This document shows positions 24,928-33,159 of a stretch of DNA of 64,000 nucleotides, piece by piece; positions within the stretch are counted from its first letter, which is position 1, and every line of letters starts with the position of its first letter. The DNA lies in assembly GCF_001514125.1 (NCBI RefSeq), contig NZ_KQ948549.1:124001-188000 (forward strand), in the 5' to 3' direction. The position numbers were made by a program, and so were the translations under genes. Below the pieces are notes generated by a model. It saw nothing but the letters and a program-made list of their open reading frames with translations, did no database searches and was not told the origin of the DNA. Origin of the DNA: Streptomyces longwoodensis (GTDB taxonomy: Bacteria > Actinomycetota > Actinomycetes > Streptomycetales > Streptomycetaceae).

Positions 24928-26322
24928 CTACGGCTCCTTCCGCGCGGTCGTCGCGTTCGTGACCCGGGGCCGCTGGTGCTCCCGCGGGCGCACGGCACCG
25001 CCCAGCGCCAGGACCGTCATCACGGCCGCGGCCCCGACCGCCACGGCGAAGCCGGCGTGCGCGCCACCCGCGTCCACCACCCGCCCCGCGAGGGCGGCGG
25101 CGGCCGCCGAGCCTGCCGCGCTCGCGGAGTTCCCCCAGGTGAAGGCCTGGGTGAGGACGGCCCGCGGGACCGACGCCTCGGTGAGCACGGAGGCGAGGAC
25201 CAGCAGGACCGGCACGGCGAGCCCGGTCAGGGCGAGCGCGGCACCGACCGCGAGGGGAGCGTTCAGGAAGGTCAGCGGGAGGCACGCCAGGGTGAGACAG
25301 GCGGCGGCCGCGGCCTGACGCCGGTGGGGCGAGCCGCCGTGGCGTCCGGCGCCGTACGCCCAGCCGGCCAGGAGGCTGGTGCAATTCGAGGCCAGGTAGA
25401 GCGGCGCCGCCGCGTCCGGCGTGCCGCACCCGACGGCGTACGCCGTGACGGACACCTGGGTCGCGCCGAAGAACACCCCGAGCGCAAGACCGAGTCCGGC
25501 CTGCCGCAGGAACGCCGGGCCCAGCAGGGCGTCGCGTCCGGCGCGGCTGCGGGTGGCGCGTGCGGTGACGGGGGGTGCGGTGACGGGGGGTGCGGTGCGC
25601 CGCCGTCCGGCGAGGCCGAGTCCGCCGCCGATCACCAGCCAGGCGGCGAGGAGCACACCGGCGCCGGGACGGCCGGCCGCGCCCAGGACGCTCACCAGGG
25701 CCGGGCCCGCCAGGTAGGCCACGCCGTTGGCGAGGGCCTCCAGGGCGAAGGCGGCGGGGAGCAGAGTGGAGGCGCTGGTCCGCGGGGTGGAGGCACCGTC
25801 GGACGGTGTGGGGGAGGCGCTGGGCGGGGTGGGGGAGGTGTCGGGCGGTGTGGGGGAGGCGCCCTGCGGCGTGCGGGAGGCGTCGGGCGAAGTGGTGGAG
25901 GCACCGGACATTGTGTGGGACGGTCCGCCCGACAGCAGCGCCGACCAGCGGGCGGCGGACAGGGCGCCGAGCTGGGGCAGCGTCGCCCCCACGAGCACGC
26001 CCGCGACGAGGTCCGGTGCGGCGCCCGTGAGCAGCAGCGCCACCGCCGCCGCGTGGGCGACCAGCGCACAGGGGAGGACCCGTGTCTGCCCGTACCGGTC
26101 GACCAGGAGGCCGAGTTGGGGGCCCATGACGGCGTCCGCGACGGCGAACCCGCCGGTCACCACGCCCGCGGCGGCGTACGACCCGGTGCGCGCGTGCACC
26201 AGCCAGAGCAGGCCGATGCCGGTCATGGCGATGCCGAGCCGCCCGACGGCGGCGGGCAGGAAGAAGGCCGCGGCACCCGAGATGCGCAGCAGGATGCGGT
26301 AGTTCGCCGGAGCCGAAGGCAC
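24928..26322 (-). CDS. MFS transporter with heptapeptide-repeat loop
   Basis: A 464-residue major-facilitator protein with about 12 membrane helices and motif A variant LLVDRYGQTRVL between helices 2 and 3. Start GTG 26322 has AAGGGA upstream; the frame to 26439 lacks a site. Between helices 4 and 5, on the cytoplasmic side by motif-A topology, seven tandem heptapeptides of the form x-x-x-(A/T)-S-x-(T/P) make a Ser/Thr/Pro-rich loop of about 49 residues that normal family members lack. Substrate unknown; related actinobacterial proteins are annotated only as MFS. Confidence 0.82.
   Translation of the reverse strand: MPSAPANYRILLRISGAAAFFLPAAVGRLGIAMTGIGLLWLVHARTGSYAAAGVVTGGFAVADAVMGPQLGLLVDRYGQTRVLPCALVAHAAAVALLLTGAAPDLVAGVLVGATLPQLGALSAARWSALLSGGPSHTMSGASTTSPDASRTPQGASPTPPDTSPTPPSASPTPSDGASTPRTSASTLLPAAFALEALANGVAYLAGPALVSVLGAAGRPGAGVLLAAWLVIGGGLGLAGRRRTAPPVTAPPVTARATRSRAGRDALLGPAFLRQAGLGLALGVFFGATQVSVTAYAVGCGTPDAAAPLYLASNCTSLLAGWAYGAGRHGGSPHRRQAAAAACLTLACLPLTFLNAPLAVGAALALTGLAVPVLLVLASVLTEASVPRAVLTQAFTWGNSASAAGSAAAAALAGRVVDAGGAHAGFAVAVGAAAVMTVLALGGAVRPREHQRPRVTNATTARKEP
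25766..25912. repeat. 21-bp x7 in-frame tandem repeat inside the MFS gene
   Basis: Seven 21-bp units starting GTGG or GTGC (25766, 25787, 25808, 25829, 25850, 25871, 25892) on the plus strand. Being a multiple of three, each adds one heptapeptide to the transporter loop. Confidence 0.85.
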
Positions 26323-26742
26323 GGCGCGTCCCTTTCGCCGCCCGGCGGGACGCGCCACCCGGGTCGTCGGCGTCCGGACGTGCCGACCCGTGGCGTCGCC
26401 TGGAGCCGTCCAGTGGTGGCGTGGGGCGGGGACGCGCACCCCACGCCGACTCCGTCACCGGGCAGGTGTCATGCGGTGGTTGGTGTGTCGTGGTCGGTCG
26501 TACGGGCCGTCGATCACGCGATCGTCGATCACCGGGTGGACCTTCCCCGAGCGTAGGCGAAGCGCGCCGGGAAGCGAACCCTTACGTTTCACCTGTTCCG
26601 GCACCGGCACGGGCCGCGGTGCCCTCACCCTGCGGTGGCTGTCCCACAGGCCCCGCCACGGCCGCCGACAGGGGCGTGCCGTGCCCCGGGCGCACGAGGA
26701 GCCGCTGTCCGCGCGGAGCGGCAGGGGCGGCAGAATCCCCGC
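26323..26742. other. Intergenic region without a supported gene
   Basis: 420 bases between the divergent MFS and dehydrogenase starts. The only structure I see is a 10-bp direct repeat CGTCGATCAC at 26508-26517 and 26523-26532 (15-base period), and CAGAAT at 26731-26736, which could be a -10 box six bases before ATG 26743. The open frames here lack ribosome-binding sites and family features. Confidence 0.5.
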
Positions 26743-27708
26743 ATGATCCTCCACTGCGCCGTACTCGACGACTACCAGGACGCCGCCCTCACCCACGCGG
26801 ACTGGAGCCCCCTCGCCGACCGGGTCGAGGTACGCACGCTGCGCGAACACCTCACCGACCAGGACCGGTTGGCCGCCGAGCTGGCCGACTGCGAGATCGT
26901 CGTGGCCATGCGCGAGCGCACCCCGTTCGACGCCGCCCTGCTGCGCCGCCTGCCCCGATTGCGCCTGCTGGTCACCACCGGCAGGCGCAACCCGTCCATC
27001 GACCTGGACGCGGCGGCCGCGCAGGGCGTGACGGTGTGCGGCACCGCGAGCAGCCCCACCCCGCCCGTGGAACTCACCTGGGCGCTCCTGCTCGGCCTCG
27101 CCCGTCACCTCACCACCGAGAACCGGGCCCTGCGCGAGGGCGGCCCCTGGCAGTCCACCGTCGGCGCGGACCTCGCCGGCCGGACGCTGGGTCTGCTGGG
27201 GCCGGGCCGGATCGGCAGCCGGGTCGCCCGTGTGGCGACCGCGTTCGGCATGGACGTCCTCGCCTGGAGCCCGCACCTCACCGCCGAGCGGGCGGCCGAG
27301 GGCGGTGCCGAACTCGCCGCCGGCAAGGAGGACTTGCTGCGGCGCAGCGACTTCGTGTCCCTCCACCTCGTCCTGTCCGACCGCACCCGCGGCCTGCTCG
27401 GCGAGCCGGAACTGCGCGCGATGCGCCCGCACGCCTACCTGCTCAACACCTCCCGCGCCGGCCTCGTCGACCAGCCCGCGCTGCTGCGCGCCCTGCGCGA
27501 GGGCTGGATCGCCGGGGCCGGGCTCGACGTCTTCGACACCGAGCCACTCCCGGCCGACGACCCCCTGCGCGCCCTGCCCAACGTGCTGGCCACTCCACAC
27601 CTCGGCTACGTCACCGAGGGCAACTACCGCACCTTCTACGGCGAGGTGGTGGAGGACATCACCGCGTACCTCGACGGCAGCCCGGTGAGGGTACTGACGG
27701 GCGGCTGA
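26743..27708 (+). CDS. D-2-hydroxyacid dehydrogenase family protein
   Basis: A 321-residue NAD-dependent D-isomer 2-hydroxyacid dehydrogenase. The nucleotide fold motif is LGLLGPGRIGSRVARVATAFGM, and catalytic positions are visible in LLNTSRAGLVDQPALLRAL, VFDTEPLP and the His motif TPHLGYVT. Enzymes of this branch are annotated as phosphoglycerate-dehydrogenase-like, but the substrate is unsettled. ATG 26743 has no ribosome-binding site and follows CAGAAT by six bases, so the message may be leaderless. The upstream frame from 26635 is not used. Confidence 0.85.
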   Translation: MILHCAVLDDYQDAALTHADWSPLADRVEVRTLREHLTDQDRLAAELADCEIVVAMRERTPFDAALLRRLPRLRLLVTTGRRNPSIDLDAAAAQGVTVCGTASSPTPPVELTWALLLGLARHLTTENRALREGGPWQSTVGADLAGRTLGLLGPGRIGSRVARVATAFGMDVLAWSPHLTAERAAEGGAELAAGKEDLLRRSDFVSLHLVLSDRTRGLLGEPELRAMRPHAYLLNTSRAGLVDQPALLRALREGWIAGAGLDVFDTEPLPADDPLRALPNVLATPHLGYVTEGNYRTFYGEVVEDITAYLDGSPVRVLTGG

Positions 27709-27768
27709 CGTTCACCGACCTTGGCGCCGCCGCCCGGCAAGCCGTATCACGGACAGGGAGGAAGAATC

Positions 27769-28383
27769 ATTCGTTTTCCGCGCACTCGTGTTGCGCCGGT
27801 CGCAGTGTCCCTCGGTATCGGTTTTCTCTTGGGACTGGCAGGCCCCCTTGTCGAAAGATGGGAGAACCCTGTCTGCGCCTCTCTGGGCGTCGTTTTTTCC
27901 GATGGATGGTCATGGGTTTGTTATGCATTCCTGGTGGGCTATTTCGGACGATCCAAAGTTGATTCATCCCTGCTTTCATCTTCGGGGTTGGCTGTCGGTG
28001 TGGCCACATACTATGTTTTCAAAGACCTGAGTCCCAGCCTCCCGACCGGACTGGAATCTGGCGGCACCGGCGGAATGAACTACTCCAGCATGCTCGCATG
28101 GGGGCTGTCGGCTTTCATTCTTGGGGCACCCGCCGGGCTCCTGGGCAACCTGGCGCGCATTCCAAGCGTTGGCGGTCTCCCGTTCCGGCTGATTGTTCCG
28201 CTCGTAGCACTTGTAGAGACCTCCGTGCGGCTGGCTGTAGAGGCGGATGGGCAACGCGCGGTCGTTGGAATCACTTGGAATGTGATTCGGCTTGTTGCGG
28301 GCGTCGTCGCTGCGACTCTGGCCATTCATGCCATCCGAGGTTGGTGGTGCTCTCGGCGTACTCGTTCCGCGGAGTCCTCATGA
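27769..28383 (+). CDS. Low-GC multi-pass membrane protein, unknown function
   Basis: About 205 residues with five or six hydrophobic helices (APVAVSLGIGFLLGLAG, WVCYAFLVGYFG, LSAFILGAPAGLLG, LIVPLVALVETSV and VIRLVAGVVAATLAIH). Composition differs sharply from all neighbours: many TTT, ATT, GTT and A/T-ending codons and clearly lower GC, which suggests recent transfer. The start is uncertain. A good GGGAGGA precedes an ATT codon at 27769, giving a plausible basic N-terminus (RFPRTR). Canonical options are TTG 27721 and GTG 27805, neither with a site. It resembles DUF6518-type membrane proteins in size and layout, but I am not certain. Confidence 0.6.
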   Translation: MRFPRTRVAPVAVSLGIGFLLGLAGPLVERWENPVCASLGVVFSDGWSWVCYAFLVGYFGRSKVDSSLLSSSGLAVGVATYYVFKDLSPSLPTGLESGGTGGMNYSSMLAWGLSAFILGAPAGLLGNLARIPSVGGLPFRLIVPLVALVETSVRLAVEADGQRAVVGITWNVIRLVAGVVAATLAIHAIRGWWCSRRTRSAESS

Positions 28384-28413
28384 CCTTCCGAAGTGCTGTA
28401 AGAGCAACACGAA

Positions 28414-28450
28414 GGCGCCCGATGCCGCGGTTCGCGCGGTGTCGGGCGCC
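28414..28450. terminator. Bidirectional terminator hairpin
   Basis: A 16-bp stem (GGCGCCCGATGCCGCG at 28414-28429 with CGCGGTGTCGGGCGCC at 28435-28450, two G-T wobbles) between the converging membrane-protein and aldehyde dehydrogenase genes. Confidence 0.75.
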
Positions 28451-28485
28451 CTGAGGGGTGTCGGTCGGGTGCGGCTGGGGGTGTC

Positions 28486-30009
28486 CTAGAAGAAGCCCAG
28501 CTTCTTCGGTGAGTAGGACACCAGGAGGTTCTTCGTCTGCTGGTAGTGCTCCAGCATCATCTTGTGCGTCTCCCGGCCGATCCCCGACTGCTTGTACCCG
28601 CCGAACGCGGCGTGCGCCGGGTAGGCGTGGTAGCAGTTCGTCCAGACCCGGCCCGCCTGGATCGCCCGGCCCGCGCGGTACGCCGTGTTGATGTCCCGCG
28701 TCCACACCCCGGCCCCCAGGCCGTACGCCGTGTCGTTCGCGATCTTGATGGCGTCGTCGAAATCGTCGAACGACGCCACCGAGACGACCGGCCCGAAGAT
28801 CTCCTCCTGGAAGACCCGCATGCGGTTGTCGCCCTCGAAGATGGTCGGCCGGACGTAGTACCCGCCCGCCAACTCGCCGTCGTACTCGGCGCGTTCCCCG
28901 CCCGTGAGGACCTTCGCGCCCTCCTCGCGGCCGATGTCGATGTACGACAGGATCTTCTGGAGCTGCTCGCCGGACGCCTGGGCGCCGATCATCGTGTCGG
29001 TGTCCAGCGGGTGCCCCGGCTTGATCAGCTCGGTGCGGGCGACGGCCGCCGACAGGAAGTCGCCGTAGTTGCCGCTCTGGATCAGGCCGCGCGACGGGCA
29101 GGTGCACACCTCGCCCTGGTTGAGCGCGAACATCGTGAAGCCCTCGAGCGCCTTGTCCCGCAGGTCGTCGTCCTTCTCCCACACGTCGTCGAAGAAGATG
29201 TTCGGGGACTTGCCGCCCAGTTCCAGCGTGACCGGCTTCAGGTTCTCCGCCGCGTACTGCATGATCAGCCGGCCCGTGGAGGTCTCCCCGGTGAACGCCA
29301 CCTTGGCCACCCGGGGGCTCGACGCGAGCGGCTTGCCCGCCTCCGGCCCGAACCCGTTGACGATGTTCAGCACCCCCGGTGGCAGCAGGTCCGCGACCAG
29401 GCTCAGCCAGTAGTGGATGGACACCGGCGTCTGCTCGGCGGGCTTGAGCACCACCGCGTTGCCCGCGGCCAGCGCCGGCGCCAGCTTCCACGCGGCCATC
29501 AGGATGGGGAAGTTCCACGGGATGATCTGCGCGACCACGCCCAGCGGCTCGTGGAAGTGGTACGCCACCGTGTCGTCGTCGACCTCGCTGAGCGAGCCCT
29601 CCTGCGCGCGTACCGCTCCCGCGAAGTAGCGGAAGTGGTCGATGGCCAGCGGGATGTCCGCGGCCAGCGTCTCGCGCACCGGCTTGCCGTTCTCCCAGCT
29701 CTCCGCGACCGCCAGCTCTTCGAGGTGCGCCTCCATGCGGTCCGCGATCCGCAGCAGGACGTCCGACCGCTCGGTGGCCGAGGTGCGGGCCCAGCCGGGC
29801 GCTGCCGCGTGCGCCGCGTCCAGCGCCTTCTCCACGTCCTCGGCGGTGCCCCGCGCCACCTCAGTGAACGGCCGGCCGTTCACCGGGCTCGGGTTCTCGA
29901 AGTACTGCCCGCGGGTCGGCGGCACGTACTCCCCGCCGATGAAGTGGTCGTAGCGCGACCGGTAGGAGACGATCGCGCCTTCGGTGCCCGGCGCGGCGTA
30001 ACGAGTCAT
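28486..30009 (-). CDS. exaC: NAD-dependent aldehyde dehydrogenase, ExaC/acetaldehyde type
   Basis: A 507-residue aldehyde dehydrogenase of the ExaC/AldB branch that oxidises acetaldehyde and other short aldehydes to acids. Catalytic Glu263 lies in [10 protein letters not shown] and the nucleophile Cys302 in [12 protein letters not shown], whose extra Cys304 is typical of this branch. The cofactor motif is [14 protein letters not shown], and the branch-specific C-terminus is [20 protein letters not shown] 30009 has GGGAGG about ten bases upstream. The GAF-type activator gene is immediately upstream on the same strand, the common arrangement for aldehyde-inducible expression. Confidence 0.88.
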   Translation of the reverse strand: MTRYAAPGTEGAIVSYRSRYDHFIGGEYVPPTRGQYFENPSPVNGRPFTEVARGTAEDVEKALDAAHAAAPGWARTSATERSDVLLRIADRMEAHLEELAVAESWENGKPVRETLAADIPLAIDHFRYFAGAVRAQEGSLSEVDDDTVAYHFHEPLGVVAQIIPWNFPILMAAWKLAPALAAGNAVVLKPAEQTPVSIHYWLSLVADLLPPGVLNIVNGFGPEAGKPLASSPRVAKVAFTGETSTGRLIMQYAAENLKPVTLELGGKSPNIFFDDVWEKDDDLRDKALEGFTMFALNQGEVCTCPSRGLIQSGNYGDFLSAAVARTELIKPGHPLDTDTMIGAQASGEQLQKILSYIDIGREEGAKVLTGGERAEYDGELAGGYYVRPTIFEGDNRMRVFQEEIFGPVVSVASFDDFDDAIKIANDTAYGLGAGVWTRDINTAYRAGRAIQAGRVWTNCYHAYPAHAAFGGYKQSGIGRETHKMMLEHYQQTKNLLVSYSPKKLGFF

Positions 30010-30075
30010 GCGGGGTGCCTCCCTCAGCGGGCGCCGCCCGCCGTTGGGCGGCTCTCGACGCGAGGCTAGGAAGCG

Positions 30076-31464
30076 CTACGTTGCACGAAGGTTGCGTGCC
30101 GTCGGGGGCCGAGGTGGGCCTGGGTTCGCACCCCTGCGGGGCCGCGCCGCCCCCAGCCCTGTCCGCGGCGCCGGGTGCCCAGTCCCGGCCGCGCGGCCCG
30201 CCCGGTCCCATCCGGCCGGCGCGGCGAACTCCGCCTCCAGCGCCGTGAGCCGGGCCCGGACCGCCGCCGTGGGACGCGCCGCCGCCAACGCCCGCCACAC
30301 GTCGAGGTCTTCCTCACCCCACGCCGCGTGGACCCAGTCCGCCAGCAGGTCGGGATCGCCGCGGGCGACCAGCGCCGCCCGCACCTCGTCGGCCAGCCGC
30401 TCCCGCATCCGGACGACCGCCGGGGCCTGCGACGCCGGGAGCAGCGGACCGGCGTACGCCGACGCCGCGCCCGTCACCGAGCCGGCCGCCAGCCGGCGCT
30501 CCACCACCGCGACGTCGGTCGTCACCGGCACCGTGAGGCGGTACGGCCGCGACGCCAGCAGCCCCGGACCCAACACCCCGCGCAGCCGCGCCAGTTCCGC
30601 GCGCAGCGTCACCGGCGTCACCGACTCGTCCTCGTACAGCGCGCACAGCAGCTCGTCCCCGCTCAGGCCCTCCGGGTGCGCGGCCAGCAGCACCAGGATC
30701 TCGCTGTGCCGCCGGCTCAGCCGGATCCGCCGTCCGTCGGCGCACAGCAGCGCCTCGTCGCGCCCGAGCGCCGTCACCTCCGGTGTCCCCGCCGCGGCCG
30801 GGCGCGGTGCGAGCAGCGCCAGGTGCGACTCGGCGGCCCGCGCGACCGCCTGGACGAAGCCCAGGCTGTGCGGGTGCGCCAGCCCGTCGCCCCCGGTGAT
30901 GTCCACCGCGCCCAGCACCCGTCCGGTGCGCGGGTCGTGCACCGGGGCCGCCGCGCACGTCCACGGCTGCACGCGCCGGATGAAGTGCTCGGCCGCGAAC
31001 ACCTGCACCGGCCGGTCCACCGCGACGGCGGTCCCCGGCGCGTTCGTGCCGACCGCGCTCTCCGCCCAGCGCGCGCCGGGCACGAAGTTCATCCGCCCCG
31101 CCTTGCGCCGGGTCGCCGGGTGCCCCTCGACCCACAGCAGCCGCCCGTGCGCGTCGCACACCGCGAGCAGGTGCTCGCCGTCGGCGGCGAACGTGCCCAT
31201 CAGCTCCCGGAACAGCGGCATCACCGCGGCCAGCGGGTGCTCCGCCCGGTACGCGCCGAGGTCGCCGTCGCTCAACTCGACGCTCGCGGCGCCGTCCGGC
31301 CCGACCCCGGCCCGCGCCGACCGTCTCCAGGAGTCGGCCACCACGGTCCGCACCGGCCGCGGCACGGTGCCCGCCGCGGTGAACGTCTCGTGCGCGCGCC
31401 GCAGCGCCCGTACGCGTTCTCCGGGATCGGCGCCCGGCTCCAGAGCCACCCAGGGATCGGTCAA
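30076..31464 (-). CDS. GAF-domain activator of the aldehyde dehydrogenase gene (AcoR-like)
   Basis: A 462-residue regulator. The N-terminus resembles AcoR (VVADSWRRSARAGV), followed by a GAF domain (about residues 100-230; LLWVEGHPATRRKAGRMNFVPG, WAESAVGTNAPGTAV) and a winged-helix region (IRLSRRHSEILVLLAAHPEGLSGDELL). It has no AAA+ sigma54 domain, as in other actinobacterial versions. The start is TTG 31464, decided by GGGAGG five bases upstream. It is likely the aldehyde- or redox-sensing activator of exaC. The last codons carry an inverted repeat that may be the exaC operator. The C-terminal 60 residues are Pro/Arg/Gly-rich and poorly conserved in appearance. Confidence 0.8.
   Translation of the reverse strand: MTDPWVALEPGADPGERVRALRRAHETFTAAGTVPRPVRTVVADSWRRSARAGVGPDGAASVELSDGDLGAYRAEHPLAAVMPLFRELMGTFAADGEHLLAVCDAHGRLLWVEGHPATRRKAGRMNFVPGARWAESAVGTNAPGTAVAVDRPVQVFAAEHFIRRVQPWTCAAAPVHDPRTGRVLGAVDITGGDGLAHPHSLGFVQAVARAAESHLALLAPRPAAAGTPEVTALGRDEALLCADGRRIRLSRRHSEILVLLAAHPEGLSGDELLCALYEDESVTPVTLRAELARLRGVLGPGLLASRPYRLTVPVTTDVAVVERRLAAGSVTGAASAYAGPLLPASQAPAVVRMRERLADEVRAALVARGDPDLLADWVHAAWGEEDLDVWRALAAARPTAAVRARLTALEAEFAAPAGWDRAGRAAGTGHPAPRTGLGAARPRRGANPGPPRPPTARNLRAT
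30083..30099 (-). promoter_or_regulatory. Inverted repeat upstream of exaC
   Basis: GCACG (30083-30087) and CGTGC (30095-30099) with a 7-base spacer, about 75 bases upstream of the exaC ATG and inside the last codons of the regulator gene. It is a candidate activator site; the arm length is short. Confidence 0.35.
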
Positions 31465-31558
31465 CTAGGCCTCCCGACAGCGATACGGCTGGGGACCATC
31501 CTCACGCGGGGACCGGGGCCCGACAACAGGTGCCGCACCCGCGTCGTCCGACGGTGCG

Positions 31559-32767
31559 TCAGGAGTGTGCGGCCACGCCCGCCGGATCGTCCAGCACCCC
31601 GCGCACCACCGCGTGCGCGGCACCCAGCAGCGGCCCCTGCGGCCCCAGGGGTGACACCGACACCGGGCAGGCGGGTCCCGCCGTGCGCCGCGCCAACTCC
31701 TCCTCCAGGGAGGGCAGGAGCCACGGCGCGAGTCCGGCCAGGGCGCCGCCCAGCACCACGGACCGCGGGTCGAGGAGGTTGACCGCGCCGGTCAGGGCGA
31801 TGCCCAGGGCCGTCCCGGCGTCGCGCAGGGCGCGCCGTACGTCCTCGTCGCCGTCGGCCGCGCGTCCCGCGAGCAACCCCACGCGGTCCTCGCCCAGTGC
31901 GAGACCGGCCGCCCGCAGCACCGCCTCCTCGCCGGCGTACTGCTCCAGGCAGCCGCGCCCGCCGCACCCGCACGCGGGCCCGTCGGGGTGGACGGGGACG
32001 TGGCCGAGTTCGCCCGCGAAACCGCGCGTGCCGCGCAGCAGGCTGCCGTCGACCACGACCGCGCCACCGATGCCGATCTCCGCCGACACGTGCAGGAAGT
32101 CCCGCGGGGTGCCCTCGGTGAGCCAGAGCTCGGCCAGGGCGCCGAAGTTGGCCTCGTTGTCGACGGTCAGGGGCTGGTCCCCGGGCAGCAGGGCGCCCAG
32201 GTCCGTGTCGTGCCAGTCGAGGTTCGGGGCGCGGACGACGGTGCGGCCGTCCCGGTCCACCAGACCGGGGACGGCCACCGCCAGTCCGGCCGGCCACAGC
32301 CGCTCGCCCCAAGCGGCCGTGACCACCTCGTCGATCAGCTCGGCGAGTTCGGCGACGACCGGCTCGGGGGAGCGGCCCCGGTTGGTGCCGTGCCGCACGG
32401 CTCGCGCCCGCACCTCGCCGCGCAGGTCCATCGCGCACACCGCGAGGTGGTCGACGCCGATCTCCGCCCCGATCCCCGCGGGGCCGTGGCCGCTCACGGC
32501 GAGGGCCGAGCCGGGGCGGCCCACCCGGCCGGGCCGCTCGGGGCCCAGCTCCTCGAGCAGTCCGGTGCGTATCAGCTCGTCGACCAGCGTCGACACGGCC
32601 GCCCGGGTCAGTCCGATGCGCGAGGCGACCGCGGCCCGCGACAGCGACCCCTCCGCGCGGACGGCGTGCATCACGCGCGCCAGGTTGCGGCGGCGCATGC
32701 CCTGCTGGGTGTCGGGCAGCGCCGGCCCCCGGCCGGCGGGTCGGTCCTCGTGCAGCGGTGCGCTCAT
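31559..32767 (-). CDS. xylR: ROK-family transcriptional repressor (XylR-like)
   Basis: A 402-residue ROK repressor with an N-terminal winged HTH (SRAAVASRIGLTRAAVSTLVDELIRTGLLEE, about residues 43-73) and a ROK sugar-binding domain. That domain contains the Zn motif in GHVPVHPDGPACGCGGRGCLEQYA (His and three Cys) and VPGLVDRDG. Set beside xylB and xylA, it is very probably the xylose-responsive repressor. A XylR-like inverted repeat lies in the xylB-xylA interval (34661-34691). ATG 32767 is used. The gene reads away from xylB and is separated from it by a repeat-filled 392-base gap. Confidence 0.85.
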   Translation of the reverse strand: MSAPLHEDRPAGRGPALPDTQQGMRRRNLARVMHAVRAEGSLSRAAVASRIGLTRAAVSTLVDELIRTGLLEELGPERPGRVGRPGSALAVSGHGPAGIGAEIGVDHLAVCAMDLRGEVRARAVRHGTNRGRSPEPVVAELAELIDEVVTAAWGERLWPAGLAVAVPGLVDRDGRTVVRAPNLDWHDTDLGALLPGDQPLTVDNEANFGALAELWLTEGTPRDFLHVSAEIGIGGAVVVDGSLLRGTRGFAGELGHVPVHPDGPACGCGGRGCLEQYAGEEAVLRAAGLALGEDRVGLLAGRAADGDEDVRRALRDAGTALGIALTGAVNLLDPRSVVLGGALAGLAPWLLPSLEEELARRTAGPACPVSVSPLGPQGPLLGAAHAVVRGVLDDPAGVAAHS

Positions 32768-33159
32768 GCCTCCGTCAGTCCTCAGGTCGGCCTACGTGGT
32801 CCTCGCGGCGGCCTTCGCCGGTCCCTGGGACGGTCGACGTGGTCGGTCCGTTCCCAGGCCCTTCGCCGGTCCCGGCCCCGTTCGCCGGTCCCGGCCCCGC
32901 TAGGCGGTCCTGGCACCGGGCGCTGGAACCGCTAGGCGGTCCTGGCACCCGGCGCCGGAACCGCTGGGCGGCCCAGGCACCTCGCGCCGTTCCCGGCCCG
33001 GTCACCGGAGCCCCCGGGAACCGTGCCGGCCGGGGCCCGGTCACCGAAGTCCAGGGAACCGTGCCGACCGGGCCCCGGTCACCGGAGTCCTCCGGGAACC
33101 GGCCCGCTTCCAGCCGGTCCCCACAGTCCGCCGGGGCCCGGGCCCGCCGTCGTCCGGCC
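32768..33159. repeat. Repeat-filled gap between xylR and xylB
   Basis: No supported gene. Three tandem copies of a 32-bp unit (32897-32928, 32929-32960, 32961-32992; the third is diverged) begin CCGCTAGGCGG or CCGCTGGGCGG. Three copies of a 38-39-bp unit beginning GGTCACCG follow (33000, 33039 and 33077). A shorter TTCGCCGGTCCCGGCCCCG duplication precedes them. All reading frames through it are Pro/Gly/Arg-rich nonsense, and the long frame on the minus strand is judged not coding. Confidence 0.7.

Noticed and set aside
27769..28383. Prophage or integrated plasmid island
   Set aside because: Only one gene has odd composition. There is no integrase, excisionase, tRNA or attachment repeat at its ends.
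32897..33114. CRISPR-like repeat array
   Set aside because: The repeats are directly adjacent without unique spacers, there are only three copies of each kind, and there are no cas genes.
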